Shown here one piece after another: positions 1-7,432 of a DNA stretch of 37,399 nucleotides. The notes under the pieces were generated by a model. It did not search any database. It was not told the origin of the DNA and was given only the letters and a program-made list of their open reading frames with translations. A program made the translations under genes and the position numbers. The stretch's first letter is position 1. Every line of letters begins with the position of its first letter. This DNA comes from an uncultured bacterium (lineage in GTDB: Bacteria > Cyanobacteriota > Vampirovibrionia > Gastranaerophilales > Gastranaerophilaceae), in assembly GCA_902794035.1 (NCBI GenBank), contig CADBFN010000020.1:1-37399 (forward strand), written 5' to 3'.

Positions 1-1
1 T

Positions 2-127
2 AAGAACTTAGAGTTGAAATTAAAACAACTTGATACTGAACAAAACGCTATTTCAACAGAAATGGATGCAGTTAAAAAAGTTATTTCTAAAAACGTTGAG
101 TCTTCCTTCAAGACATTCAATGCTTAA
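2..127 (+). CDS. 3' end of a coiled-coil protein of unknown function (partial)
   Basis: The frame is open from the window edge to a TAA at 125-127. The visible 41 residues are rich in Leu, Lys, Glu and Gln with heptad-like spacing (ELKLKQLDTEQNAISTEMD) and end in SSFKTFNA, so the C-terminus is probably an alpha-helical coiled coil. The start lies outside the window. I do not recognise the family and no catalytic motif is visible in this fragment. No clear terminator follows; the next 440 bases hold repeats rather than genes. Confidence 0.6.
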   Translation, partial: KNLELKLKQLDTEQNAISTEMDAVKKVISKNVESSFKTFNA

Positions 128-266
128 TAAAATAAAACAAAACAAAATAACTAAAACAGACATATGCAATAGAGCATAATATGCTTTATTGTGGATATAA
201 CAGACTTTCCTTTCCCTTTTTTCCTATTGATTTTCCAACGACTTGTAACTAAGTCGTTTTTTTTTT

Positions 267-514
267 AGCCCGAGCAGAGGCAGGAGCGATAGCGACAGTT
301 GAGCAATCATGGCAGTAATGAATATTCTGCCTGATTGCGAACGTTGCCATTTAATGCGAGGGCGTAGCGGATTTTGTGTCAGGGTGATGCGAACGATAGT
401 GAGCAAACCCGCGGAAGTGAGGACAAAAGTGAATGGCAACGAAGTGAAATGAACAATTGTCCGAGCTTTAGCAAAATTCAAGACAAGCCCGAGCAGAGGC
501 AGGAGCGATAGCGA
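267..514. repeat. GC-richer intergenic repeat block with a 29-bp direct repeat
   Basis: The gap from 128 to 572 has no credible gene. Inside it a 29-bp sequence (core GAGCAGAGGCAGGAGCGATA) occurs exactly at 267-295 and again at 486-514. The stretch between is much richer in G+C than its surroundings and is full of related short words such as GCGATAGCGA, GGCGTAGCGG, ACGATAGTGAGC and ACGAAGTGAAA. It contains the inverted pair GTTGCCATT (about 343-351) and AATGGCAAC (about 431-439). A 107-residue frame crosses it on the minus strand, but its composition is just the translation of the repeat. A degenerate dispersed or palindromic element is the best reading. Confidence 0.7.
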
Positions 515-572
515 GTAAATACGAGCAGAAAAACAATTAATAAACATAAAATTATTTTGATATAATAATTAT

Positions 573-860
573 ATGAAAGAATTAACGCAGAAGAATATTA
601 AAATTTTATTTTCAAATTTATGTTGTTCAAAATGTAAAAATGATTTTACACAAGAATCAATATCAATAAAAAACATAGAGGGAGATATTCTTATATGTAA
701 TTTAACCTGCCAAAAATGCGGGAAAGATTTTGGAGATACAGTATTAAATTTTAATCAAAAATCAGATAAACATAACCCGTTAAATATAATTGACGGACCG
801 GCTCCAATTACAACTGATGACGTTATTAAAGCTCACAGGTTTATAAAAAAAATGAAATAA
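573..860 (+). CDS. Small zinc-ribbon-like protein
   Basis: This encodes 95 residues with two Cys pairs, CCSKC near residue 17 and CQKC near residue 46. That is the spacing of a single treble-clef or zinc-ribbon fold with two knuckles. The C-terminal third (DGPAPITTDDVIKAHRFIKK) is a short helical tail. I do not recognise a named family; nucleic-acid or protein binding would be usual for such ribbons. There is no Shine-Dalgarno. Instead a TATAAT lies at 561-566, only six bases before the ATG, so the transcript may be leaderless. The gene is alone, downstream of the repeat block. Confidence 0.65.
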   Translation: MKELTQKNIKILFSNLCCSKCKNDFTQESISIKNIEGDILICNLTCQKCGKDFGDTVLNFNQKSDKHNPLNIIDGPAPITTDDVIKAHRFIKKMK

Positions 861-935
861 TTCTTAATATTTAAGTTAAATTAATCAAACATAAACATTT
901 ACATGTTTTGTCAAAACAGTAGCGGAGGTTGGCAT

Positions 936-1235
936 ATGTATAGAAGAATAGTAGTACCAAAGATTTTAGAACCAAAAACAGTAAAAACTATAACAAAACC
1001 TAAGACCTGCTTAATACAGGATAAAGTTAATAACGTACAACCCCAAAAATTAACATTTGCCGTAGCAGCCGGCAGTGTACCGCCACCGGGAGGCAATGGT
1101 CCGGAAAACATTTCCCCGTTTAATAAAAAATTTACTAAAGAGTTTATAAAAAAGATAAGTCAAATGACCAAAGACATAAATAATTTTACCCGCAATGGTT
1201 TTGATATCTTTAAGAATCATAATCACATAAAATAA
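936..1235 (+). CDS. Short Gly/Pro-containing protein of unknown function
   Basis: The frame is open from an ATG at 903, but a strong GGAGG at 924-928 lies seven bases before the in-frame ATG at 936. The 99-residue product starting MYRRIVVPK is therefore preferred. It has a basic N-terminal part, a low-complexity AVAAGSVPPPGGNGPENISP segment in the middle and a helical basic C-terminus. There is no signal peptide or known domain that I recognise. The good ribosome site and the terminator right behind it argue that it is a real gene. Confidence 0.6.
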   Translation: MYRRIVVPKILEPKTVKTITKPKTCLIQDKVNNVQPQKLTFAVAAGSVPPPGGNGPENISPFNKKFTKEFIKKISQMTKDINNFTRNGFDIFKNHNHIK

Positions 1236-1273
1236 AAAAAACAGATGCGTTTTATATTACGCATCTGTTTTTT
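1231..1273. terminator. Bidirectional intrinsic terminator
   Basis: A perfect 10-bp stem (ACAGATGCGT at 1241-1250, ACGCATCTGT at 1259-1268) with an 8-base loop is flanked by an A-run on the left and a T-run on the right. It sits between two convergent genes, the small gene ending at 1235 and aspS ending at 1285, and can serve both. Confidence 0.9.
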
Positions 1274-1284
1274 AATATATAACA

Positions 1285-3069
1285 TTATTTATTTTGCGAT
1301 TGAACAGTACTTTTAATATGAAGTTCTCTCAATTGTTGCAAAGATGCTTCACCAGGAGCCCCTGACATCAGACATTTTGCCCCTGCGTTTTTAGGGAACG
1401 CAATTACATCACGGATAGAATCAGTTCTGGCAAGTAATGCGACCAATCTGTCTAAACCGATTGCCAAACCTGCATGAGGAGGAGTTCCGTATTGCAAAGC
1501 ATTTACCATAAATCCGAATTTTTCTTCAGCTTCTTCAGGTGTTAATCCTAATGCTTTAAATATTTCCTGCTGAACTTCTGATGAGTGGATTCTTACTGAA
1601 CCACCGCCAAGTTCTGTTCCGTTATAAACAATATCATAAGCGATAGATTTTACATTACCCAAATCGCCGGATTTTAATTTATCCATATCTTCAAGGTTTG
1701 GAGATGTAAACGGATGGTGCATTGCCATAAATCTTTGTTCTTCATCACTCCATTCAAACATAGGGAAATCAACAACCCAAAGTAATGCGTGTTTTGATTC
1801 ATCAATCAGGTTAAGCATTTTACCAAAGTGTAATCTTAATCTTCCCATAATGTCATAAACAAGTTTTGGTCTGTCAGCAAGGAAGAAGATTATATCGCCT
1901 GCCTGAGCACCGGATCTTTCTTGAATTGCTTTAGCCTGTTCATCAGTAACAAATTTAAGTACCGGAGATTTTGGAGTTCCGTCTTCCTGATAAATAATAT
2001 TTGCCAAAGCCTTCGCACCAAATGAAACTGCGATTTTTGTAATATCGTCAATTTCTTTTCTTGAGAATTTAGCTCCACCCGGAATTCTTATACCACGAAC
2101 TATACCGCCTTGTTGCAATGTATTTTTAACAATTTGGAATTCTGACTGCATAATGATATCGCCGATATCAAAGAGTTCAAGCCCAAATCTTGTATCAGGT
2201 TTGTCAGAACCGAATCTGTCCATAGCTTCCTGCCAGGTTATTTGAGTAAACGGAGGTTTAACTTCAACGCCTGCAGCTTTAAACGCATCTACAATCAAGC
2301 CTTCAACAACTTTTATAACATCTTTTTGTTCAACGAAAGACATTTCCAAATCGACCTGAGTAAATTCAGGTTGTCTGTCAGCTCTTAAATCCTCATCTCT
2401 GAAGCATTTTGCGATTTGATAATATCTTTCAATACCGCCTACCATCAAAAGTTGCTTAAAGATTTGCGGAGACTGAGGTAAAGCAAAGAATTTGCCTTCC
2501 TGAACCCTTGACGGAACAAGATAATCTCTTGCACCTTCAGGAGTAGTTTTGATCAAAATTGGAGTTTCGACTTCCAAAAAGTCTAATTTATTCAAATATC
2601 CTCTGATAGCCTGAACAATATCGTGACGTAAAACTAATTTTGAAAGCATTGTTTCACGTCTTAAATCTAAATATCTGTATTTTAAACGAATATCTTCAGA
2701 TACATTTTCATCATCAAGCACAAAAGGTAAAACTTTTGATTCTGATAAAACTTCAACAGAATCAGGATACATTTCAACCTGCCCTGTAGGGTACTTTTCA
2801 TTATAAGTTTCTTCCGGACGTCTTGTAACTTTTCCTGAAACTTTTATTACATATTCAGATCTAACCTTTCCGAATACCTCATGAACTGACGGATTAATCT
2901 GCGGATTTGCAACTAACTGAAATACTCCGCTTCTGTCACGAAGTTCAATAAATAAAATTCCGCCCAAATCTCTGACAGTTGATACCCAGCCTGAAAGAGT
3001 AACGGTCTGATCAATATTGTTTAAATTCAATTTACCACATTCATGGTCTTTGTAATTTGTTTCAATCAT
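1285..3069 (-). CDS. aspS: Aspartyl-tRNA synthetase
   Basis: Class II synthetase that charges tRNA with aspartate in the cytosol. At 594 residues it has the normal bacterial length. The OB-fold anticodon domain comes first (LSGWVSTVRDLGG at 25-37). The catalytic core follows with motif 2 (FRDEDLRADRQPEFTQ, 223-238), the bacterial GAD insertion, and motif 3 (GLAIGLDRLVALL from 534). The start ATG has an AAGGAAAA ten bases upstream. In bacteria, whether AspRS also charges tRNA-Asn correlates with a residue in this first loop and another near position 85. Here they are Leu35 and about Glu87, so the Leu resembles discriminating enzymes while the second position is unlike either class. I would not predict specificity from this. 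It stands alone on the minus strand. Confidence 0.97.
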   Translation of the reverse strand: MIETNYKDHECGKLNLNNIDQTVTLSGWVSTVRDLGGILFIELRDRSGVFQLVANPQINPSVHEVFGKVRSEYVIKVSGKVTRRPEETYNEKYPTGQVEMYPDSVEVLSESKVLPFVLDDENVSEDIRLKYRYLDLRRETMLSKLVLRHDIVQAIRGYLNKLDFLEVETPILIKTTPEGARDYLVPSRVQEGKFFALPQSPQIFKQLLMVGGIERYYQIAKCFRDEDLRADRQPEFTQVDLEMSFVEQKDVIKVVEGLIVDAFKAAGVEVKPPFTQITWQEAMDRFGSDKPDTRFGLELFDIGDIIMQSEFQIVKNTLQQGGIVRGIRIPGGAKFSRKEIDDITKIAVSFGAKALANIIYQEDGTPKSPVLKFVTDEQAKAIQERSGAQAGDIIFFLADRPKLVYDIMGRLRLHFGKMLNLIDESKHALLWVVDFPMFEWSDEEQRFMAMHHPFTSPNLEDMDKLKSGDLGNVKSIAYDIVYNGTELGGGSVRIHSSEVQQEIFKALGLTPEEAEEKFGFMVNALQYGTPPHAGLAIGLDRLVALLARTDSIRDVIAFPKNAGAKCLMSGAPGEASLQQLRELHIKSTVQSQNK

Positions 3070-3171
3070 CTCTTAATTTTCCTTTTCAATCTATTTATAT
3101 TTTGCAAAATTAATATTATCACAAACAAAAAAACATTAGACAAAAATATTGATTTTTGGTAAATTTTCTTT

Positions 3172-4680
3172 ATGATTTCATTTGACAGTTTGATTTTAAA
3201 AGCATTTACACAGGAAAATAAAGAGTTTTTGCACGGGGCGAGGATAAATAAAATTCAGCAGCCAACCCGCAGAGAACTTATTTTTTCTATGCGCAATCAA
3301 GGGGAAACGAAACAACTTTACATAAATATCACACCTGAGATGTACCATGTTTGTTTTATGACTGATGAAAATTCAAAAAAAAGACTCATTGAGATTCCTC
3401 AAAAACCACCAATGTTTTGTATGCTCCTCAGAAAATACTTAAATAATTCACGAATCGCTAAAATAGAACAACCTGACGGAGAAAGAATTTTAGAACTTTA
3501 TATTGAAACATACAATGAGATAGGCGATAAAATTTATCTGTGTCTTGCCATAGAATTAATGGGAAAATATTCAAATGTAATTCTTTATAATACCGATACT
3601 AATATAATTTTGGGGTGTGCACACAATGTTGGAGCAGATAAAAGTCAGGTCAGAGAGGTTTACGGTCAAATTCCTTATACTTATCCACCCAAACATTCAT
3701 CAAAATATTTTATTGAAGAACGCTATGCGTTTTTATTCAATTATTTAAGGAGAAAATCATCATTTCGTTGCGGGCAAAGCGAAACAATACTACCTTTTTA
3801 TATATATAAAACGGTGAATTCTCTTATAGATAATTACTATGCAACTCTGACAAGTAAAGCAAAATTTAAGTCCTTAAAATCAGAGTATTTAACACTAACA
3901 AATCAAAAGCTCAAAAAATGTCAAAAATCTTTAAATGAAATACAGTCACAATTAAAACGCAGTGAAAATTATGACAAATACAGACTCTATGGTGATTTAC
4001 TAATGGCTAATCTGTATAATTTAAATGATTATACATCAGAAGCCAAAGTGTTTGATTATGAAAACGAACAAGCAATTACAATTCCGTTAAAAAAAACAAA
4101 AACTGTTAAAGAAAATGCAAACGAGTATTACAAAAAATATAACAAAGGCAAAACCGCAGGGATAAAGTTAAAAGAACTTATTGAAGAAAACAGGCAGAGC
4201 AAAGAATATCTTGAAAGCGTTTTATATTCAATTGAAATCGCAAAAAATATATATGAACTAAAAGAAATAGAATTTGAAATATTGCTTCCAGACCGAAACT
4301 CTATGACAAAATCATATAAAACAGGGAGCCGCTCAAATTCGGGTGAAGGTATAACCTGCATAAATAAAGATAACGAAACCCGAATTTATATTGGCAAAAA
4401 CAATAAACAAAATGATTATATAATTTCAAAACTTGCATCAGATGAAGATTTATGGTTTCACACAAAAGACTGCCCGGGCTCGCATGTTTTATTAAAAACA
4501 CAAAACGTGACAGACGAACTAATATTGGAATGTGCAAAACTTGCAAAAGAAAATTCGCAAGGGAAAAATTCCTCAAAAATCGGAGTTATATATACAAAAC
4601 GTAAATATCTTCGCAAGCCCCCAAAAGCAAATTTAGGATATGTTACATACAAAAACGAAAAAGAAATAATTATAGATTAA
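3172..4680 (+). CDS. rqcH: RqcH/NFACT-family ribosome quality control protein (formerly FbpA-like)
   Basis: NFACT proteins bind obstructed 50S subunits carrying peptidyl-tRNA and recruit tRNA-Ala to add C-terminal alanine tails that mark stalled peptides. The NFACT-N domain opens the protein (FDSLILKAFTQE, then MFCMLLRKYL at 81-90). A long charged coiled coil covers about residues 225-355, and the NFACT-R domain contains DEDLWFHTKDCPGSHVLLK from about 422. At 502 residues it is shorter than the roughly 570 of Bacillus RqcH. The conserved Asp-Arg pair needed for tRNA binding in RqcH appears here as Glu104-Arg105 (DGERILEL), a conservative change. No clear Shine-Dalgarno precedes the ATG. The last four bases overlap the convergent XRE gene. 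Confidence 0.9.
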   Translation: MISFDSLILKAFTQENKEFLHGARINKIQQPTRRELIFSMRNQGETKQLYINITPEMYHVCFMTDENSKKRLIEIPQKPPMFCMLLRKYLNNSRIAKIEQPDGERILELYIETYNEIGDKIYLCLAIELMGKYSNVILYNTDTNIILGCAHNVGADKSQVREVYGQIPYTYPPKHSSKYFIEERYAFLFNYLRRKSSFRCGQSETILPFYIYKTVNSLIDNYYATLTSKAKFKSLKSEYLTLTNQKLKKCQKSLNEIQSQLKRSENYDKYRLYGDLLMANLYNLNDYTSEAKVFDYENEQAITIPLKKTKTVKENANEYYKKYNKGKTAGIKLKELIEENRQSKEYLESVLYSIEIAKNIYELKEIEFEILLPDRNSMTKSYKTGSRSNSGEGITCINKDNETRIYIGKNNKQNDYIISKLASDEDLWFHTKDCPGSHVLLKTQNVTDELILECAKLAKENSQGKNSSKIGVIYTKRKYLRKPPKANLGYVTYKNEKEIIID

Positions 4681-4931
4681 TCATCACTAAAATTATAATC
4701 AAGCGTGATACTATTTAGCAAATCATGCGGAGTAGTTTCAAGCATAAGGGCAACCCGTAAAAGAGTAGAAAGTTTCATATCATATAATCCGTTTTCTATC
4801 CGACTCCAGGTTGCGGTTGTAAGATAACCTCTTTGTAAAACAAAATTATTAAGAGATTTTGATTTTTTTAATCTCAATTCTTTTATTTTGTTACCCAATA
4901 ATTTTGCATTTTCCTTATCAACATGTTGCAT
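4677..4931 (-). CDS. XRE-family helix-turn-helix transcriptional regulator
   Basis: This 84-residue single-domain protein has an HTH of the Cro/C1 type over residues 13-72 (LGNKIKELRLKKSKSLNNF, then TWSRIENGLYDMKLSTLLRV). It has no partner domain, so it probably acts as a dimeric DNA binder. The gene is divergent from the pseudopilin at 4997 and shares a 65-base intergenic space holding a perfect 16-bp palindrome. Regulation of itself, the pseudopilin or both is likely but inferred. Its 3' end overlaps rqcH by four bases. Confidence 0.85.
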   Translation of the reverse strand: MQHVDKENAKLLGNKIKELRLKKSKSLNNFVLQRGYLTTATWSRIENGLYDMKLSTLLRVALMLETTPHDLLNSITLDYNFSDD

Positions 4932-4965
4932 ACGTGTAATATTAACGGTAACATCATGTTAAATC

Positions 4966-4981
4966 ATTACATATATGTAAT
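4966..4981. promoter_or_regulatory. Perfect 16-bp palindrome, candidate operator
   Basis: ATTACATATATGTAAT reads identically on both strands and lies between the divergent XRE and pseudopilin genes, 16 bases before the pseudopilin GTG. Its size and symmetry suit a dimeric XRE repressor. The assignment rests on position and symmetry only. Confidence 0.45.
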
Positions 4982-4996
4982 AGAAAAGGGGTTAAA

Positions 4997-6247
4997 GTGA
5001 ATAAAAAATGTTTCACTCTGGCAGAGTTAATGATAACCATAGGTGTAGTTGGCGTAGTTGCGGCAATAACTATTCCTTTATTAATACAGAATTCAAATTA
5101 CAAAAAATTTACCACTCAATTTAGAAAATCCTTATCTACCTTAAATCAGGCGGCAATCTCTGCTCAGGCTCAGTATGATATGGATTATGGAATGATAACT
5201 TCAGAAAGCACCCCTTCAACCTGCGCAACAGATTCTCTGTCAGGCGGACAATCGACAATGTGCGCATTATTAAATAATACATTAGCAGGTAAAACATATA
5301 TGGGTGTATATGGTGAAGTAGCAGGCTCAATGATTTTGACAAAATATCAGTTTACGAAAAAGACAGATGGTTTTGATCCTGCAAACTTTTTAATCTATTC
5401 AATGGCAGACGGTTCAATCGTAGGTTTTAATCCGAGTATGAAAAATTGTTCATTGAGCGGTGAATTAACAAAATCAGTATTAACAGACTCAAATAAACTT
5501 GCAAATTGTATCGGATTTATAGATGTAAACGGAGTGAGCCTGCCAAATAAAGAAGTCACTTGCTCAGACGGTACAAGTGCATTAGAGCCAAATAATCCAT
5601 GTACATTGAAATCAAGCGGCTTTGGATTGGGGGATGTATTTCCTGTAGTCTTTCATAACGGCACAGTAGAACCCGCCACCAACGCCGCAAAAGCCTTTTT
5701 TTCAGGAGAGTCATCCGTCAGTGCAGGAGATAGTAATATAATAGGTTATACATCTTCAGGTGATCCTATATATTCAAAGCCTGATACTAATTCTTCAGCA
5801 ACTTCATCGAATACAGATTTGGGTGTAATTAGCTCAAGTTATAATCCTAATCTAGATTCAAGTGATGTAAAAATTGTTAGCGGTGTAAAATATCAAAAAG
5901 ATACAATTTCGGGCTTCTATTATTCATTAAACTCAAATGGTGCGGTGGATACAACATCTCTCATGGATTCAGAAGGGAATATATATAAAAGTTTTCAAAA
6001 TCGTTCAGGTGCATATATTTATGTAAAAGATGGTGATAAGGCTGAAGTAGATGGAGGAGGACATACATTCTTTAGTGGAAATAGCGAAATTGTAGTTGTG
6101 TATGATAATGAACATTATAAGCTTAAGACAAGCTCTAGTGGTCAATCAGCTAATTCAGACATAAGTCCTCGTACGGGTTGTCAAATTCAATATTCATGGG
6201 GTCCATATTACATTTATTGCAACGGCAAATACACGAGTAGCCTGTAG
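4997..6247 (+). CDS. Large pseudopilin-like protein with prepilin N-terminal methylation motif
   Basis: The start is a GTG five bases after AAGGGG (4986-4991). The leader MNKKC is followed by FTLAELMITIGVVGVVAAIT, a type IV prepilin/type II pseudopilin signal with the conserved Glu at +5 and a hydrophobic helix. It is exported and probably processed by a prepilin peptidase before Phe6, although the residue before the cut is Cys rather than the usual Gly. The 416-residue length is large for a pilin. The remainder is a Ser/Thr/Asn/Gly-rich extracellular domain with several Cys, including two near the C-terminus (TGCQIQYSWGPYYIYC) that could form a disulfide. Such oversized pseudopilins are numerous in gut Melainabacteria. 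Its 3' flank is shared, inverted, with the gene at the right window edge. Confidence 0.85.
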   Translation: MNKKCFTLAELMITIGVVGVVAAITIPLLIQNSNYKKFTTQFRKSLSTLNQAAISAQAQYDMDYGMITSESTPSTCATDSLSGGQSTMCALLNNTLAGKTYMGVYGEVAGSMILTKYQFTKKTDGFDPANFLIYSMADGSIVGFNPSMKNCSLSGELTKSVLTDSNKLANCIGFIDVNGVSLPNKEVTCSDGTSALEPNNPCTLKSSGFGLGDVFPVVFHNGTVEPATNAAKAFFSGESSVSAGDSNIIGYTSSGDPIYSKPDTNSSATSSNTDLGVISSSYNPNLDSSDVKIVSGVKYQKDTISGFYYSLNSNGAVDTTSLMDSEGNIYKSFQNRSGAYIYVKDGDKAEVDGGGHTFFSGNSEIVVVYDNEHYKLKTSSSGQSANSDISPRTGCQIQYSWGPYYIYCNGKYTSSL

Positions 6248-6265
6248 GGTGCGTTTATACGCACC
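6248..6265 (+). repeat. Hairpin directly after the pseudopilin stop
   Basis: GGTGCGT and ACGCACC form a perfect 7-bp stem around TTAT, beginning at the base after the TAG. No T-run follows, so it is not a standard terminator. It may protect the mRNA 3' end or be part of the repeat-rich 3' flank. Between it and the 98-bp module lies a C-rich stretch around 6296-6340 with no gene. Confidence 0.6.
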
Positions 6266-6341
6266 TAATTGATAGAAGCAAGATCAGGTACTGCCTGACA
6301 GGGATTTAACCCCCTTTGTCTGACGGCATTTCCCCCTTAAA

Positions 6342-6439
6342 AGGGAGCAAAAGAAAGGGAAAATAAAAAGACTTATTATTGACTTTTAACATGAACCCGA
6401 GGGATCTTTATCCAACTAAATCCCCTCGGGCTTTTCTTT
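6342..6439 (+). repeat. 98-bp module, copy 1 of an inverted pair (partner at 36990-37088)
   Basis: From AGGGAGCAAAAGAAAGGG to CTTTTCTTT this segment matches the reverse complement of 36990-37088 base for base, except for one extra A in an A-run of the other copy. In both places it lies just downstream of a pseudopilin-type gene and ends in the same terminator. Such identity over a non-coding stretch implies recent duplication, gene conversion or a mobile 3' module. Confidence 0.9.
6396..6439 (+). terminator. Intrinsic terminator at the end of the shared 98-bp module
   Basis: CCCGAGGG (6396-6403) pairs with CCCTCGGG (6423-6430), extended by AT/AT across a bulge, and is followed by CTTTTCTTT. 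It would end transcription from the pseudopilin gene 150 bases upstream. Confidence 0.85.
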
Positions 6440-6442
6440 AAA

Positions 6443-6557
6443 TGTCAATTATCATTGTGAGAAAATCTCTGATTTTCGTAACAATCCCATTATTGCAACC
6501 ATTGTACTATATTGAATAATGAGATTACCACGCTCTTTAAACTCGCTCGTAATGACA
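6443..6557. repeat. MITE-like inverted-repeat element
   Basis: The left arm (about 6452-6495, beginning TCATTGTGAG and containing AACAATCCCATTATTG) and the right arm (about 6514-6557, ending CTCGCTCGTAATGACA) are imperfect reverse complements of roughly 45 bases around a short AT spacer. The words GTCATTACGAGCGAG and GTGGTAATCTC on the minus strand resemble a palindromic repeat dispersed in many AT-rich bacterial genomes. There is no coding sequence. This and the preceding module account for the 408-base gap between genes. Confidence 0.65.
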
Positions 6558-6655
6558 AATCAACAAATAAGTAAAAGGGAAAATACAGTTTCCTAAAGGG
6601 GATAATTTACACGCTTAACATAATTTGTGGTAATATAATCCTAAAGGGAAATTTT

Positions 6656-7432
6656 ATGCCGCATTTTTTTATCAATTCTAAACAAGTTGCAAATAGTGAA
6701 ATTATTATTGCCGATAAGGAAAACTATTTTCATATTGCCCGTTCTTTGCGTGCAAGAACAGGCGAAAAACTTTTGCTTATTGACGAAAATAAAATTCAAT
6801 ACGAAACTACTATTCAAAGCATAACAAACAGTGAAATTACTGCAAAAATTGACAAATCATACCCAAGCAAAAGATTTCTTGATTTTGAACTTTATCTTGC
6901 CCAAAGCCCTTTAAGAAGTGATGCGCAGAATCTCTTGATTGAAAAGGCTACAGAACTTGGTGTAAGCGGAATTTATCCTGTAAAAACCGACAATTGTGCT
7001 CTCAATAACGAAATGATTGATAAAAAAATTGAAAAGTGGCAAAAAATTATGTATGAGAGTTCAAAACAGTGCGAAAGAGCAGATATTCCGACATGTTACC
7101 CTCGAACAACTATAGAAAAAGTTTTAACAGAAAACAATTTTGATAAAGTAATTGTATTTTGCGAAAGAATTGCAACCAAAACTATAAGAGAATCATTTAA
7201 TCAAAACCCAATTAAAAAGGGAGATAAAGTTCTTGTGATAATCGGGCCTGAAGGGGGATTTTCACAAAGAGAATTTGATTGGTTTAACAGCTCCTCACCC
7301 CAAACCCATCACCCCAATGTGGCGAGGGAAATTATCGTAGAAATGCTCACATTAGGCGATATGATTTTAAGAGCGGAAACCGCAACAACAGTGGCACTTG
7401 GAAATATTATTTATGAATACTCAAATCACTAA
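6656..7432 (+). CDS. rsmE: 16S rRNA m3U1498 methyltransferase RsmE, with an in-frame insertion
   Basis: RsmE uses S-adenosylmethionine to methylate N3 of U1498 in 16S rRNA. The N-terminal PUA-like domain (residues 1-70) and the C-terminal SPOUT knot fold are both present, with GPEGGFSQREF at about 196-206 and RAETATTVALGN near the C-terminus. AAAGGGAAA lies about eight bases before the ATG and a TATAAT is at 6634-6639. The segment between the two SAM-binding loops is about a dozen residues longer than usual (SSSPQTHHPNVAREI). The DNA beneath it (about 7290-7330) is GC-rich and carries CACCCCAA twice, like a small repeat inserted in frame. The gene overlaps cca by 20 bases. Confidence 0.93.
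   Translation: MPHFFINSKQVANSEIIIADKENYFHIARSLRARTGEKLLLIDENKIQYETTIQSITNSEITAKIDKSYPSKRFLDFELYLAQSPLRSDAQNLLIEKATELGVSGIYPVKTDNCALNNEMIDKKIEKWQKIMYESSKQCERADIPTCYPRTTIEKVLTENNFDKVIVFCERIATKTIRESFNQNPIKKGDKVLVIIGPEGGFSQREFDWFNSSSPQTHHPNVAREIIVEMLTLGDMILRAETATTVALGNIIYEYSNH

Noticed and set aside
224-547. 107-residue open frame on the minus strand
   Set aside because: It is a translation of the repeat block (LSLLPLLGL appears twice, from the two 29-bp copies), with no ribosome site and atypical composition.
1285-3069. Calling aspS non-discriminating (Asp/Asn)
   Set aside because: The two diagnostic positions give conflicting signals and gatCAB/asnS are not in the window.
4997-6247. Pseudopilin as a second DGR target
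   Set aside because: Its 3' end keeps the AT-biased codon use of the genome and shows no NNC run, despite sharing the downstream module.
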